From Aldrovandia affinis (lineage: Eukaryota > Chordata > Actinopteri > Notacanthiformes > Halosauridae), in NCBI GenBank assembly GCA_029706075.1, contig JAINUG010000031.1, forward strand, positions 2,277,001 to 2,341,000: a stretch of 64,000 bases of DNA, in the 5' to 3' direction. The translations under genes and the position numbers were made by a program. A model generated the notes under the pieces. The model was given only the letters and a program-made list of their open reading frames with translations, was not told where the DNA came from and made no database searches. Positions 42,901 through 63,755 of the stretch are shown piece by piece (the first letter of the stretch is position 1; each line of letters opens with the position of its first letter).

Positions 42901-44020
42901 CAAGCTGCCAGTAGTCTTCAGTGAGAGAGATGCCTCTCCAATTGGCGCTAGCTCTACTGTAGCACTGTGTGGCATGTAGTCGCTATAAAATTGTCGCTGC
43001 TTGGAGAAGTTTGTCAGAGGAAGGCACATGCCTCAGTTGCCGTGCTCCTTGCACAGATGGGGTGACGCAGCGTAAAACCGACCCGACTGGGGATTTCTAA
43101 TTGGGGAGGGAAAAAAATGGGGATGCGTGTTTGATAGAGGTAATCTAGTACACTGTACATTTTCTATCCAGACAAGCTCTCTTAGCCAAATAATTTGGAA
43201 TATGGGCCGATATTGCATTTCCTTACATTTCAGATATTCCGTTATTTTGACGCGTCTACACGATGGCGAGAAAAACGTACACAAAAACAGAAACAAACAT
43301 CTTTGTCGAGTCAGCTCGCTTTGTGCCTGTAACCAAGTTCTCAAAAAGGACACTTTCGAGAGCGCTGGGAAATTACAACCTTTCCATGCGTGGCACATGG
43401 TGTTGCTGCTGCATGTCAACGAGGTGTCTGTGTCACAGCGAGTGCGCGGGCGCGATTAAAGTTAAGGCAGGTGCAAATCAATCCAATTCTCACTTCCCCG
43501 CCGACGTGGAGCTGGGCCCACTCCAGGTAATGATGTAGTCTGTAGTCCACGGCCCTGTGCGCATGATGAGACACTTCAGTTTAATACACTGGCAAATACA
43601 GCAGTTGATCATCTTCCTGTACAGTCTTGCCCCTGACACGTTCATATTTCAACCGTCTATCTGAAAGATTAAAGAAGTGAAAGTACGTTCTGGAAAAAGA
43701 GAAAGTGGCATTAAGAATGTCAAAATGATATATATTGTCCTGGACGGTGGCGTTGCTTTCTCCGGTACGCCACTGTAAACAGGAAGCCGGCGGTCTTCCG
43801 CAGAGCCGGACGGCGCGGCTCCGCTGCTGTGGCTGCCGTGCGAGTTGTTGAACATAATCCTCCATTGTGTGCTTTAATGAATGTGTCCATGAAAAAAGCT
43901 GATAAAAATGCACATCATGGGCATCTGTTTAAAGGGAATACTAAATACTGTGCCTGTGCTGTGGTGCAGCATCTGTAATCATTGCAACGCGGGGATGGAT
44001 CCACATCGACTATCTCTGTC
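40000..44020. other. Probable TAFA4 upstream or intronic DNA, no gene seen
   Basis: Single-copy-looking sequence with C-rich and T-rich short runs (42430-42475, 42685-42702). Open frames up to about 128 codons on both strands (for example 42188-42559, 43033-43419) show no domains. An evenly non-repetitive block lies at 41740-42180. Confidence 0.5.
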
Positions 44021-44027
44021 TCTTTCT

Positions 44028-44566
44028 TGCACACACACACACACACACATACATACACACGCACGCACTCACACAAGCACATGTGCAATCACACACACAC
44101 ACACATACATACACGCGCACGCACTCACACAAGCACATGTGCAATCACGCACACACACACATACATACACACGCACGCACTCACACAAGCGCATGTGCAA
44201 TCACACACACACACACACATACATACACACACACGCACTCACACAAGCACATGTGCAATCACACACACGGAAGCCCACATGCACACATACCTGTACATGC
44301 TGACACACAGAAAAGTCCACATGCTGATACACATGCATGCACACGTGGGCACACAGTGTCAAAGATGGTGCCCCACACACACACACACGCACATCCTGCA
44401 ATACGTACACATGGTCACACACGTACACAGACACAGCCACACACATGGTCACACACATGGTCACACACACGCACACACACACACACACGCACATCCTGCA
44501 ATACGTACACATGGTCACACACTAACACAGACACAGCCACACACATGGTCACACACATGGTCACAC

Positions 44567-44635
<69 letters not shown>

Positions 44636-44702
44636 TCCTGCAATACGTACACATGGTCACACACGTACACAGACACAGCCACACACACGGTCACACACAT
44701 GG

Positions 44703-44747
<45 letters not shown>

Positions 44748-44845
44748 TCCTGCAATATGTACACATGGTCACACACGTACACAGACACAGCCACACACAT
44801 GGTCACACACACGGTCACACACACACACACACACACACGCGCGCA
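44028..44845. repeat. Compound CA-rich minisatellite, two different higher-order units
   Basis: Array 1 (44028-44265) has four units of about 63 bp: (AC)n, ATACATACAC, GCACGCACTCACACAAGCAC, ATGTGCAATC. Array 2 (44390-44820) has four units beginning GCACATCCTGCAATACGTAC ACATGGTCACACAC, then ACACAGACACAGCCACACAC and ATGGTCACACAC, separated by (AC)n of different length; starts are near 44390, 44489, 44632 and 44743. Long Thr/His open frames across it are artefacts. Confidence 0.95.
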
Positions 44846-46615
44846 CACAAATGCGCGCGGCACCGGAAAGTACCAGAGCTGCAGCTCTTTTGTCAGGCGT
44901 GGTGACTGATCTCCCCATCTCTCATTCCCTTTCTCATTCCCTCTCTTATTCCCTCTCCCCCCTCTGTCTCCCCCTCTCTGGCTTTGTCAACTGCCAGTCT
45001 GACCCACACCATCACTTCACTGTCTCTGCACTGCCTGAACTGATTATTCACTTGCCCACACAGACAAGTGACCTTGCTATAGGAATGAAAGTTGTATTTA
45101 CAAATGCTAAATCAGTCAACCCAAAGCAATTCTGTTTAGTATAGCCCTTCACAATAGGGTTGTGATATTCAGAGTGTGAAAATAAAGGAGCGATCGTGGG
45201 GAAGATAGCGGAATAAAAGGATTGTATTCACCAGTTAACAATGAGATGAGAGCTAACAATACAAAACTAGTATTGAGATGATGCCAAGATTTAAAATGGA
45301 GTGAAAAGTTGAAATGAAATGAATGAGGAAAAATGGCTAGCACCTCACCAAAAAAGGCATTACATTTTTTTATTCCATTTTGAAATGAACTATATAATGT
45401 TATGGGTGACCAACATGACAGGATAGAGGTAAGAGGTAACCCTAAAGACATAAAGGGGGAAATTGAAAATGAGTTATATTGAAAAGTGAAGTGTAATTTA
45501 CATTTTCCAATTTGAGAATGCGGTCACAAAATTATATTAAATTTGTTGATAGGAAATTCCTAATTGAAATAGTGATGTACTACAAAATCTTCGATGTAGA
45601 TGGAATTTAATGAGATGATCTACTGGATTACTTGTTATTTGTGCTATTTGTTTGATTGCTTAGCAGATAGCACTTACATTTTATCAAATTATTTATAGCA
45701 GGATATTTACTCGGGGCAATTGAGTTAACCACACCCCAGTTAAGATTCAATCCTGAAACACTACACCAAAATTCTCTGTATAAAATCTAATCTCTGAATT
45801 GTTATTTTCAGCATATTTCCTGCATGATGGATGTTCAACTGTGGATGTTCAAGTCTGGGTAGACATATTTTTTCTGCTCCTCTAAATTTCAGCAGCAGCT
45901 CCACTAGGGGGCAGTGTAATGACATTCTTTGCATGTCTCGTATAAGGCTTCACACCGTAGCATTGTTCTGTCTGTCACTTTAGAATGCAAATAACACTGG
46001 TGTGTATTACCGTGGCTCACAACCAGATTAACCTTTGTTGTGAAGAGAGTGAACAGTGGATAAAGCTAAGCCTGCTTTATTTTATCCTAATAATTACGAT
46101 GTTGTGACAACCATTACACATAATTGTGTAATTTTACTGCGGAACGCTATGTTACAACATTATTCACAATTGTGAAAAACAAACCCATACTGCAGTGTTT
46201 AATTATGGGATACAATTGAAAGGTACATTTATGATCCAATTTGTAGTACATCTTAGTGCACTTTTATAATAATAATAATAATAATAATAATAGTTTCCTC
46301 CATGTATGCCCTATTTTCTGTGAGGAAGAAGTTCAAACAAATAAATAAATCCATGTGAAGTTGTATTTCCGTGGCTAATGCGTTCAGAGTTGTAGTCCAT
46401 GGTACTAGTTTCCTGATCCTGCTGGGTATTTACAGATATGTCTCCAGAAAACCCTTGGTTAGTTGGATTTGGTGGCAAAGTAAATCTGCACCTTGTTTTC
46501 AGCAATCTGCCCCGTGGCTTGGCAATAGGGAAATATTTACCTCTGACAATTACCCTAAATGAGACTCTGTGGAAACTGTGTGTGTATGTGTGTGAGAGTG
46601 TGCGCCATACTCTGT

Positions 46616-46661
<46 letters not shown>

Positions 46662-48440
46662 TTGAACACAATTTGTATTGTACATATGTGCACCTGACTC
46701 TGAGGGTGTGTGCAGGTTTTGTGTGTGTGCGCACGTGCCTGACTGTGTGTGCATCTGTGTTCGTGCGTGCCCGGCCAGTGTTTGTGTGTGCGTGCCCACA
46801 CAAACCTGAGTGTGTCTGAGTGCTATGGACCTCTCAGCGGGAGCTCTTATTCAAGTACGTTTCGATGCAGGCGGAAGATCACGTTGCGCCCGAGGGTAGG
46901 TGAATGGGCAGTAAACAGTAAATCTAATGACCACTGTGACAACAGGAACCTATTGTGCCACTTCAGTTCCTAGCTCTGCCTCCTGTTGCTAGGGATGTCA
47001 TTGTCGACTCCTGGAGGGATACACGCTGTGAAAGGCATTTAAAAGGAAGGGGCGAGGCGCTCGGCGCAGGGTCAGTCCTCAGGCTTAAATGGCCGTCTCT
47101 AAAGGCCTCTCCCCATTTCCTCCTCAGAGCCCCGGACAGTGGGTGGGACAACCCGACAGCGATGGTCATTTCGCTTCGCAGACGGATCACCTGTCTAGAG
47201 GCGGAGTGAACACAGAGAGGCGAGCGTGCGGGGACAGAAAGGTAAAGATCACCTGGCTGGAGAAGCTTTACGGCCTTTCTTCAGTTCATTTCTTTAGTGA
47301 GCGTTTTTTTAATTCCAGGGAAATGGTAGTTTAGAACCAGGTCACAAGAAAAGTTTTTTGTTTTCCTGTTATATGAGCTTTAAAGTGGAAATGGAGAATG
47401 AAATATTGAATTCGCAGTTGGAGAGTACAGAAATGTAGACAAAAGGAACTGAGAAAGAGATTTCTTTTTCATCTGACTTTAAGTGCATTACCATTCAAAT
47501 TCAAAATGGCTTCAAAATGACAAACACCAGGTAGTGTATTGCCAGACCTATGTAATGGAAGCAACACACTTAATCATGGTGAGAAAGAAAAGAAAATGTA
47601 GAAGTAATAGTTGTAAGAAAATTGTATATAACAGTTATTTCTGACAGTAACTATAATAAAACAACTCATTTAGATATGGCGCCCCAATTGCCCACTCACT
47701 GTCCCTCAGGCTATGGCAAACTGTGCTATTGTAATCTATCATACTGGGCAGGCTGTGTGTCCATGCCTCAGTTTGACTGACAATTTGTCTTGCTTAGTAT
47801 TGTCTTTGATTTGGGGGAGGGATAACTGTGCATCAATATAATCACTTAATTAGTCTTATGAAAGTATAATTATTTCGAGTATTTTTCACAGTATAGGAGA
47901 GCATGCACGGTGTGCATCTCTGTCTCTAGCTCATCTGTGACCGCACAGCCTGCCCTCCTGTGGTCCTTCTCAATGGCCAGGTTGTGTATGAGTATCGAGG
48001 TGTGACTGCTTGCCAGACAACGAGGATGAGATGGTCAGGGGTGTTTCACCCACTTCCCATGACTGCGGTGCTGTGTGAGAATGAGAACTCACACAGCACA
48101 TCCCTGCTCACAGACTCCCTGGGCACAATGATTTCTAGTATTGACCACTGAGCTTCAGCTTTTTTGGAGCTCTTGGCTCTGGTTGGCAAAAACATTTTTT
48201 TTGTTTTTAATCTCCACTCTTTCTTTCACTCCCTTGAGCTTATTTGGGTTACGCTGAATCGCAAACACAGATCCTCGTCACGTCTTGCCCCCCTGACTAC
48301 GTGATAATACGGTTTGTCAGGAAAACATCTAAATATGTTGTGTGCGTTAATAATGCTACTCTAAATGGACACTGTTTGGTGCTGCTCGTCTCCTTCGCCA
48401 TCGTCCACTGTCTCTGCAGGGTGATTTTGGAGTGGTTAGC
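44846..48440. other. Probable TAFA4 upstream or intronic DNA
   Basis: Contains a degraded minus-strand V-SINE (about 45650-45775: TGCTTAGCAGATAGCACTTA, CGGGGCAATTGAGTTAACCA), an AAT run (46265-46292) and a TG run (46620-46655). No gene supported; nothing recognisable in the remainder. Confidence 0.55.
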
Positions 48441-48590
48441 TCTCTCTCTCTCTCTCTTCTTAGGTTGACAGCGTGGTAGAGATCAGTGTGCTCTCTTACT
48501 CTCGGGGCTGAAAGAGAAGTGGGGGTCAGAGTGGGCAGTAATTTTTTCTCCCTGTCTGTCTATCTCTCTCTCTCTCTCTCTCACTCTCAG
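48440..48590 (+). repeat. Duplicated acceptor and exon start before TAFA4 exon 48591
   Basis: A TC tract ending TTCTTAG/GTTGACAGCGTGGTAGAGAT at 48464 is followed 127 bp later by the real TC tract ending CTCTCAG/GATGAAACGGTGGGAGAGAT at 48591. About 21 of the first 28 bases after each AG agree. The upstream copy has GTTG where the real exon has the start ATG. Confidence 0.75.
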
Positions 48591-58149
<9,559 letters not shown>

Positions 58150-58150
<1 letters not shown>

Positions 58151-59080
58151 AGGTTACTGCCAGAATAAAGGGCACTTGAAGGGTGAAGGGTTCTGGTGGC
58201 TCTGTTATGGTGTGGGGTACATATTCCTGGCATTGTTAATGTCCACTCAGTCCCTTAGAGGGCAGGGTAAATGTCAATAAATACAAAGCCATTCTGAGTG
58301 ATCACCTTTGTCCTAAAGTAAGTTTCTTGAGTAAGTGAGGGATACCGGTGGCTCTTAAGGTGTGGGGGGAATTTCCCTGGCATGGTTTAGGTCCACTCAA
58401 CCCCTTAAATACATAGGCATTTGGAGAGATCACCTTCACGGTGAAGCATTTATATCCTGATGGGAGTGGTCTCTTCCAGGATGACAGTGTCCCCATCCAC
58501 AGGCACGAGTGGTCAATGAATGGTTTGATAAGCATAAAAACGATATAAACTATATACCATGGCTGTCATATTCATCAGATCTCAACCCAATTGAACACTT
58601 ACGGAAGCAATGCCTGAAACAGCGTTTTCCACCACCGTCAACAAAACACCAAATTATGGAATTTCTCGTGGAAGAATGGAGTTGTATCCCAGTAGAATTC
58701 CAGACACTTGCAGAACCTATACCAAAGCGAATATATAAAGGATAAACTTTTATATATTCAGGATTTTTGTTTTTATTGGCTTATAATACAGATAATATAG
58801 TATCCTCGTGCCCCGGGGTGGCGTCACCAGATCTCAACCCAGTTGAACACTTATGGGAGATTCTGGAGCGAGGCCTGAGACAGTGTTTTCCACCACTGTC
58901 AACAGAACACCAAATGATGGAATGTTTTGTGGAAGAATGGTATTGCATCCCTCCAATAGAGTGCCAGACAGTATAATCTGTACCAAGGCACATTGGAGCT
59001 GTTCTGGCAGCTCCTGGTGGCTCAGCACCCCATTAAGACACTTTATTTTGGTGTTTCTTTTATTTCGGCAGTTGTATGCT
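58150..59080 (+). mobile_element. Tc1-like transposon, 5'-deleted, with duplicated catalytic C-terminus
   Basis: Outer ends carry GGTTACTGCCAGAATAAAGG (left) and CTTTTATTTCGGCAGTTGTA (right), a decayed inverted pair. Plus-strand fragments read FQDDSVPIHR (the QQD-N-PKH catalytic region), then SDLNPIEHLRKQCLKQRFPP and PSTKHQIMEFLVEEW-IPVEF (58570-58740). A second copy of the same C-terminal segment follows at 58820-58980 (PDLNPVEHLWEILERGLRQC). Frames are broken. The duplicated end may be a tandem insertion or an internal duplication. Confidence 0.7.
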
Positions 59081-59112
59081 CAAAAAATTGAAAATTATAT
59101 TATTTTATACTA

Positions 59113-60227
59113 ATACAATTTCTCAAAGAAAAACAAAGTGTTTAACAAGTAATATGCCCAGGTATATACAAAAAGGTATGTGTCACAGTTATTCACACCC
59201 CTGTTTTCAGTACTTTGTGCACCCTGACCATTACTGAGTTATCTTCTATAGTGTTTGTGGGAATGGTGAACATATTGGAGGGGGATCTTTGACCATTCCT
59301 CAATTCAGAATCTTTCAAGGTGCTTTAGTTCCTTTAGTCTGCACTTGTGCACTGCCCTCTGCAATTTAAACCACACATTTTGAGTTTGGTTAAAGTCTGG
59401 AGACTGAGATGGCCATTGCAAAACAATATTTTTGTAGTCAGTTAACCATTTCTTGATTGACTTTGAGATGTGTTTGTGATAATTGTCTTGCTGAAAGGTC
59501 CATTTGCAACCAAGTTTCAGCTTTCTGGCAGAGGAAACCAGGGTTTTGGCCAGTTCATGATTCATAAATTCATGATTCCATCGACCTTAACAAGAGCCTC
59601 AGGGCTAAACAACCCCGTAACATCAATGATCTCACAATATTTCACTGTAGGTATGACATTATTTTATTTTCAGCGTTTCTCTTGCGCCAAACCCAATCAA
59701 TCTGGGTCAATTTTGGTCTCCTCTGACCATAACATCCAGTTCCAATTGGATTTCCAATACTGTTTAGCAAACTCAATAGAGGCTTTTTTTCTGACAACCC
59801 TTAAAATAATCCTATTGGCATGGAGGTGGTGTCTGATGGTAGAATTGGAGACTTTGTGTCCCCAAGATGCGACCAGGTTTTCTAGATTTCAAACTATTCC
59901 AGTTTATACCCCAGTGAAACAGGAAGCCATTGGAGGTCACAATGCAATTCCCTAAGACTGAGATGGACTTAAAAAAGTAACATGTTAATGCAGATTCATT
60001 TTTGTTGGATTTTATTTAAAATAATTATTAGGGGTGTGAATAATTGTGAAAATTGTGGGATTGCTTCATTATTTAGAGAGAGTATGAATGTCATATTATC
60101 TTGATTTTCACAAAATTTGCACATATGCGTTTTTTTTATTGCATTTCGTTTCATTGCTCAATTGTGAGACATATTTTGGGGAAAATAATACTTGTTAAAC
60201 AAAATATTTTTCTTTGAGCAATTGTAT
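59113..60227 (-). mobile_element. Second Tc1-like transposon with recognisable inverted ends
   Basis: Left end ATACAATTTCTCAAAGAAAA (59113 on) pairs with the inverted right end (60189-60227, ATACAATTGCTCAAAGAAAA after reversal). Both continue into TTTAACAAGTA. The minus-strand frame 59565-59305 reads KWTFQQDNYHKHISKSIKKW and LQWPSQSPDFNQTQNVWFKL, a Tc1 catalytic domain with changes at conserved positions (HKH for PKH; DFNQTQN for DLNPIEN). The N-terminal part (59600-60050) is scattered over frames. About 1.1 kb; inactive. Confidence 0.75.
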
Positions 60228-60276
60228 GAGCATAAAAGAATATCATTTTCTCATTTTTAGAACATGCTATACATAT

Positions 60277-60521
60277 TGTGGCAGCCGCCTGGAGGCATGG
60301 AGAGGGGTGGTTATTGAGGGGCGGTACATAGCGGCCCGCTGGCTCCACCCCCACACCCTAATGGGAAATCCAGGGCTGTCTGCACACACCTGACGCACGT
60401 TTTCAGTAATCCTGGGAGAAATAAAAGACGCACCTGTGTTCTAAACCGGTGCAAAGTACCGGAAGGGAAAAGCGTGTAGGAGGATTGGAAAAGAGAATTG
60501 TGCTTTTGGATTGCTTACTGG
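60277..60521 (+). repeat. 5' LTR (at least 245 bp; right edge uncertain)
   Basis: Starts with TG. It contains AATAAA at 60420-60425. The 3' copy leaves the window before its end, so the true LTR length is unknown and may extend some tens of bases past 60521. Confidence 0.8.
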
Positions 60522-60690
60522 ATTGATTGGATTGTTTTGAGAACCCCATTTGTGTACCGACCATTGACTGTTTTGAGGACCTGCACAGGAACGACTACCA
60601 GAACGGATCAACAAACTGCAAACTGCAATCCTCTGAGCAGAAATAGGTCGTCTGACCGCAGCTGGAGTCACAACAGCCCACTGTCCCCGA

Positions 60691-61170
60691 GTGAACCTCA
60701 GTGCATTCATTCTCAAGCTGATGGATGATGACGACATCGAGGCTTACTTACAAACATTCAAGCGAACGACAAGTAAAGAAGAGTGGCCACCTGAGCAATG
60801 GGCCAGCCTGATTGCCTCCTTTCTGTCTGGGACAGCGCAGAAAACCTACGAGGATTTAATGGCAGACCAAGCAAACAGTTATGAGGTTCTAAAGAAGGAA
60901 ATCCTGCGTCGGTACAGTCACACGTTGATCTCTCAATCATAAAAATGTATGACTGGAGTTAAGACCCCGCTCTGTCCCAGGTCCCAGATGCATGAATCCG
61001 AATAACCAAGAATTGGATGACAGCTGAACCGGCTGAGTCCCTTGGAAAGAATGGTCATTGATACATTTTTGTGTTCTCTCCCATATGAAGCAAAGAAATT
61101 AGCTAGCCAAGAAATCCCCAGAGTGCAGATGAACTCGTAGAGCTCATAGAAGCAGGCAGCAATAGAAGTT
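60691..61170 (+). pseudogene. Gag with SCAN-like capsid domain, frameshifted
   Basis: The open frame 60691-60942 encodes EEWPPEQWASLIASFLSGTA and YEDLMADQANSYEVLKKEIL, the first half of a SCAN-like capsid C-terminal domain. The second half is present downstream in other frames (ESLGKMVIDTF, LPYEAKKLASQEI, ADELVELIEAG, about 61020-61165), with stops between. Published work derived the vertebrate SCAN domain from Gmr1-like Gag, which this resemblance fits. Confidence 0.7.
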
Positions 61171-61305
61171 ATGTGCAGCAGCCGACCCCAAAAACCCGAA
61201 CCAACTACCAGGGGTAAGGAGAAAAAGAAGGTTTACGGAGGTTTCGGGATAGCTGAAAGACCTGACGACACACACCATGACAGCCCACAATGACCACGGC
61301 TTTTT

Positions 61306-61566
61306 TTGAATGTGGATCGATGGAGGTGTTTTGATTGTAATGAGATGGGTCACCTATCCTGGAGCTGCCTTAGGCATGATGTACTGATGCTGTCAGCATC
61401 CGCTGGTGTAACTGCAGCTGGAAGACCCTGTGGTCTGCTGACATCCTGCTGGGCTGGTGAAGGCAGTCCCTCCCCCATCACCCCAATAAAGGCTAACGGA
61501 AAAAACACTACGGCACTTCTCGACTCCGGGAGCATGGTAACCCTGGTCCGTCCTGAATTCGCCTGA
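61306..61566 (+). pseudogene. Nucleocapsid knuckle and protease remnant
   Basis: CFDCNEMGHLSWSC at 61327-61368 is an intact CCHC knuckle. In the same frame LLDSGSMVTLVRPEF (about 61516-61563) is the retroviral-type aspartic protease active-site region (D-S-G). The frame stops at 61566, so the rest of the protease is cut off. Confidence 0.75.
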
Positions 61567-61958
61567 GCGTAGAGTCAACTGGGCACTGTGTCTGTCACAT
61601 GTATTCACGGAGAAAAAAAAGCCTATGCCACCACCCTACTGAACCTATGGACAACGAAGGGACAATACGTCGGTAAGGTGGGCGTAGTAGATCATTTATA
61701 TGTCTAACAGGGAAGGGAAGATGTGTGGCTTTCAGGAGGTCAGCCCCAATGCCTCCACCGAGCCCCTGCTGGAGTCGTAGACGAGAGCCCCAATGACGGC
61801 GAAGTGAGTCTTGCCGAGCTGTCTCCTATGGACCTTGAGGGGGCGCCAGAGTCCGTGTCTTTTCACCATTCAAAATCCTCTATGGACGATGACCTAGAGG
61901 ACTCCTCGACATAGCTAAGGAAGCCTGGGAGCAATAGCCATCACCACAACGCACCCTA

Positions 61959-62249
61959 GTGGAACATGTGGAAGAATTAAGAAACAGGATGGCTACATTG
62001 TGGCCCATCGTGCACAAGCACATGGAGGAAGCTCAGGCAGCGCAGGCCCGGGTGTACAACAGAGGAGCACAGCTGCAAGAGTTTCAGCCAGGCGACCGAG
62101 TGCATGTTATGGTTCCCACTTCTGAATGTAAGTTTCTGACAAGATGGAAAGGTCCCTATGAGATCATTGAGAAAGTCGGAGATGTAAATTATCGGGTAAG
62201 GCAACCTGATCATCGTAATATAAATCAGATCTATCATATAAAGATCTAA
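61959..62249 (+). pseudogene. Integrase C-terminal domain remnant (GPY module)
   Basis: Reads VYNRGAQLQEFQPGDRVHVM, LTRWKGPYEIIEKVG (GPY at 62151-62159) and NYRVRQPDHRNINQIYHIKI. These match the end of gypsy-type integrases. The zinc-binding and DDE catalytic parts are not found between the protease and this point (61567-61958), so a deletion removed them. Confidence 0.75.
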
Positions 62250-62413
62250 AGGTAAACCTGCTTAAGAAATGGAATGCCCAAGAAGTGTTACATACTGTGT
62301 GTTACAAGCCTTCTTTTACAGATTCCCCTCCCAGTGATGTGCCACTGGGGGAACAGTGTTCAGCTCAAAAGCAGGAACTAAAGGAGCTGGTCAGCTGCAA
62401 CTAGGACGTTTTC

Positions 62414-63324
62414 TTGAATGAACTGGGACACATGGATTTAATTCAACACCGCACTGATACAGAGGCAGGAAAGAAGGCAACATTACGTCCTTATCGCATC
62501 AATGAGGCCAGGAGAGAAGCCGTACAAAAGGAGGTACAGACAATGTTGGCAGCAGGAATTATAGAAGACTCAAAAAGCGAGTGGTGCAGCCCCATTGTGT
62601 TGGTTCCTAAACCTGATGGAACCCTCCGTTTTTGTAATGACTATCAAAAATTAAACAAAATCTCTAAATGTGATGCTTAGCCCATGCCCAGAGTGGACAA
62701 ACTGATTGAGAGGCTTGGGACCACCAGATTCATAAGCACCTTGGATTTAACAAAAGGTTATTGGCAGGACTCCTGAGTCCAGAGAGAAGACTGCGCTCAC
62801 CACTCCAGACGACCTCTTCCAGTACTACCATTTGGATTTCATGGCGCCCCGCCCACCTTTTAGAGGCTGATGGACCGGGTCCTGCAACCCCTGCAACATA
62901 TGCCGCATATCTGGACAACATAATAATTCACGGAGATGACTGGGACACACATCTCAAATGGTTGAGAGATGTTTTAAATGCGCTGAGGGGGGCGGGTCTT
63001 ACAGCTAACCCGAAGAAGTATCTGTGTGGTTTGCAGGAAGCTGAATACCTGGGGTACACCATTGGACAAGGAAACGTCAAGCCTCAAATGAAAAAGGTGG
63101 AGGCGATCCGGAACTGGCTCAGGCCTGTAACCAAGAAGCAGGTTCGGATGTTTATTGGACTCACCAGCTACTACAGGAGGTTCATTCCAAACTTCGCTTC
63201 CATAGCTAGTCCTCTCACCGACCTAACCAAGAGCAGACTGGCTATGCAGGTAAAGTGGAGCGGGGAGGCAGAAAAGGCATTCCAGGACCTTAAGAGCGCT
63301 CCTCTGCGGGACCAGTCCTGGTGA
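62414..63324 (+). pseudogene. Reverse transcriptase remnant
   Basis: Reads RREAVQKEVQTMLAAGIIED, SPIVLVPKPDGTLRFCNDYQ, then after breaks near 62680-62880 the catalytic box as YLDN (62908-62919) in place of the usual Y-x-D-D, then GLTANPKKYLCGLQEAEYLG and TSYYRRFIPNFASIASPLTD. There are stops at 62678 and 62776 in the main frame and at least two frame changes. Not functional. Confidence 0.8.
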
Positions 63325-63329
63325 CACCA

Positions 63330-63710
63330 GATTTCACGAAACCCTTACTCGTACAGATGGATGCCTCGGAAACGGGTGTGGGGGCAGTATTTTCGCAGCT
63401 CCAGGAAGGTGAGGAACACCCAGTGACTTATATTAGCCGAAAACTGTTGCCATGAGAACATTCTACCGTGGAAAAATAGTGTCTGACCATAAAATGGGCA
63501 CTGGAAACACTGAAATATTACTTACTGGGGCAAAAATTTACCCTGGTCATGGACCACGCACCACTGGTGTGGATGGCAAGAAACAAAGAGACTAACGCAC
63601 GGGTTACCAGATGGTTTTTGTCATTACAACCCTTTGCTTTTTCTGTACTTCACAGGTCAGGAGTTGCCCGCGTGAATGCAGATGCCCTCTCCAGGAGAGA
63701 TGCCCTGTGG
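63330..63710 (+). pseudogene. RNase H remnant
   Basis: Reads QMDASETGVGAVFSQLQEGE, TYISRKLLP, then TIKWALETLKYYLLGQKFTL, MDHAPLVWMARNKETNARVT and VNADALSRRD. This is the usual gypsy RNase H with D and E catalytic positions, broken by two stops (about 63453 and 63478). It is followed within 45 bp by the purine tract and 3' LTR. Confidence 0.8.
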
Positions 63711-63755
63711 TGTCAGGCCGCCCCTCCCTCCCGGTCGGAGCTGAGGGGGGAGATA

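Noticed and set aside
43982..45144. Open frames of 307 and 353 codons made of Thr-His repeats
   Set aside because: They are translations of CA microsatellite in two frames, with Cys/Val frames on the other strand; no start context or conserved domain.
59470..59955. 161-codon plus-strand frame
   Set aside because: Runs antisense to the decayed Tc1 transposase at 59113-60227.
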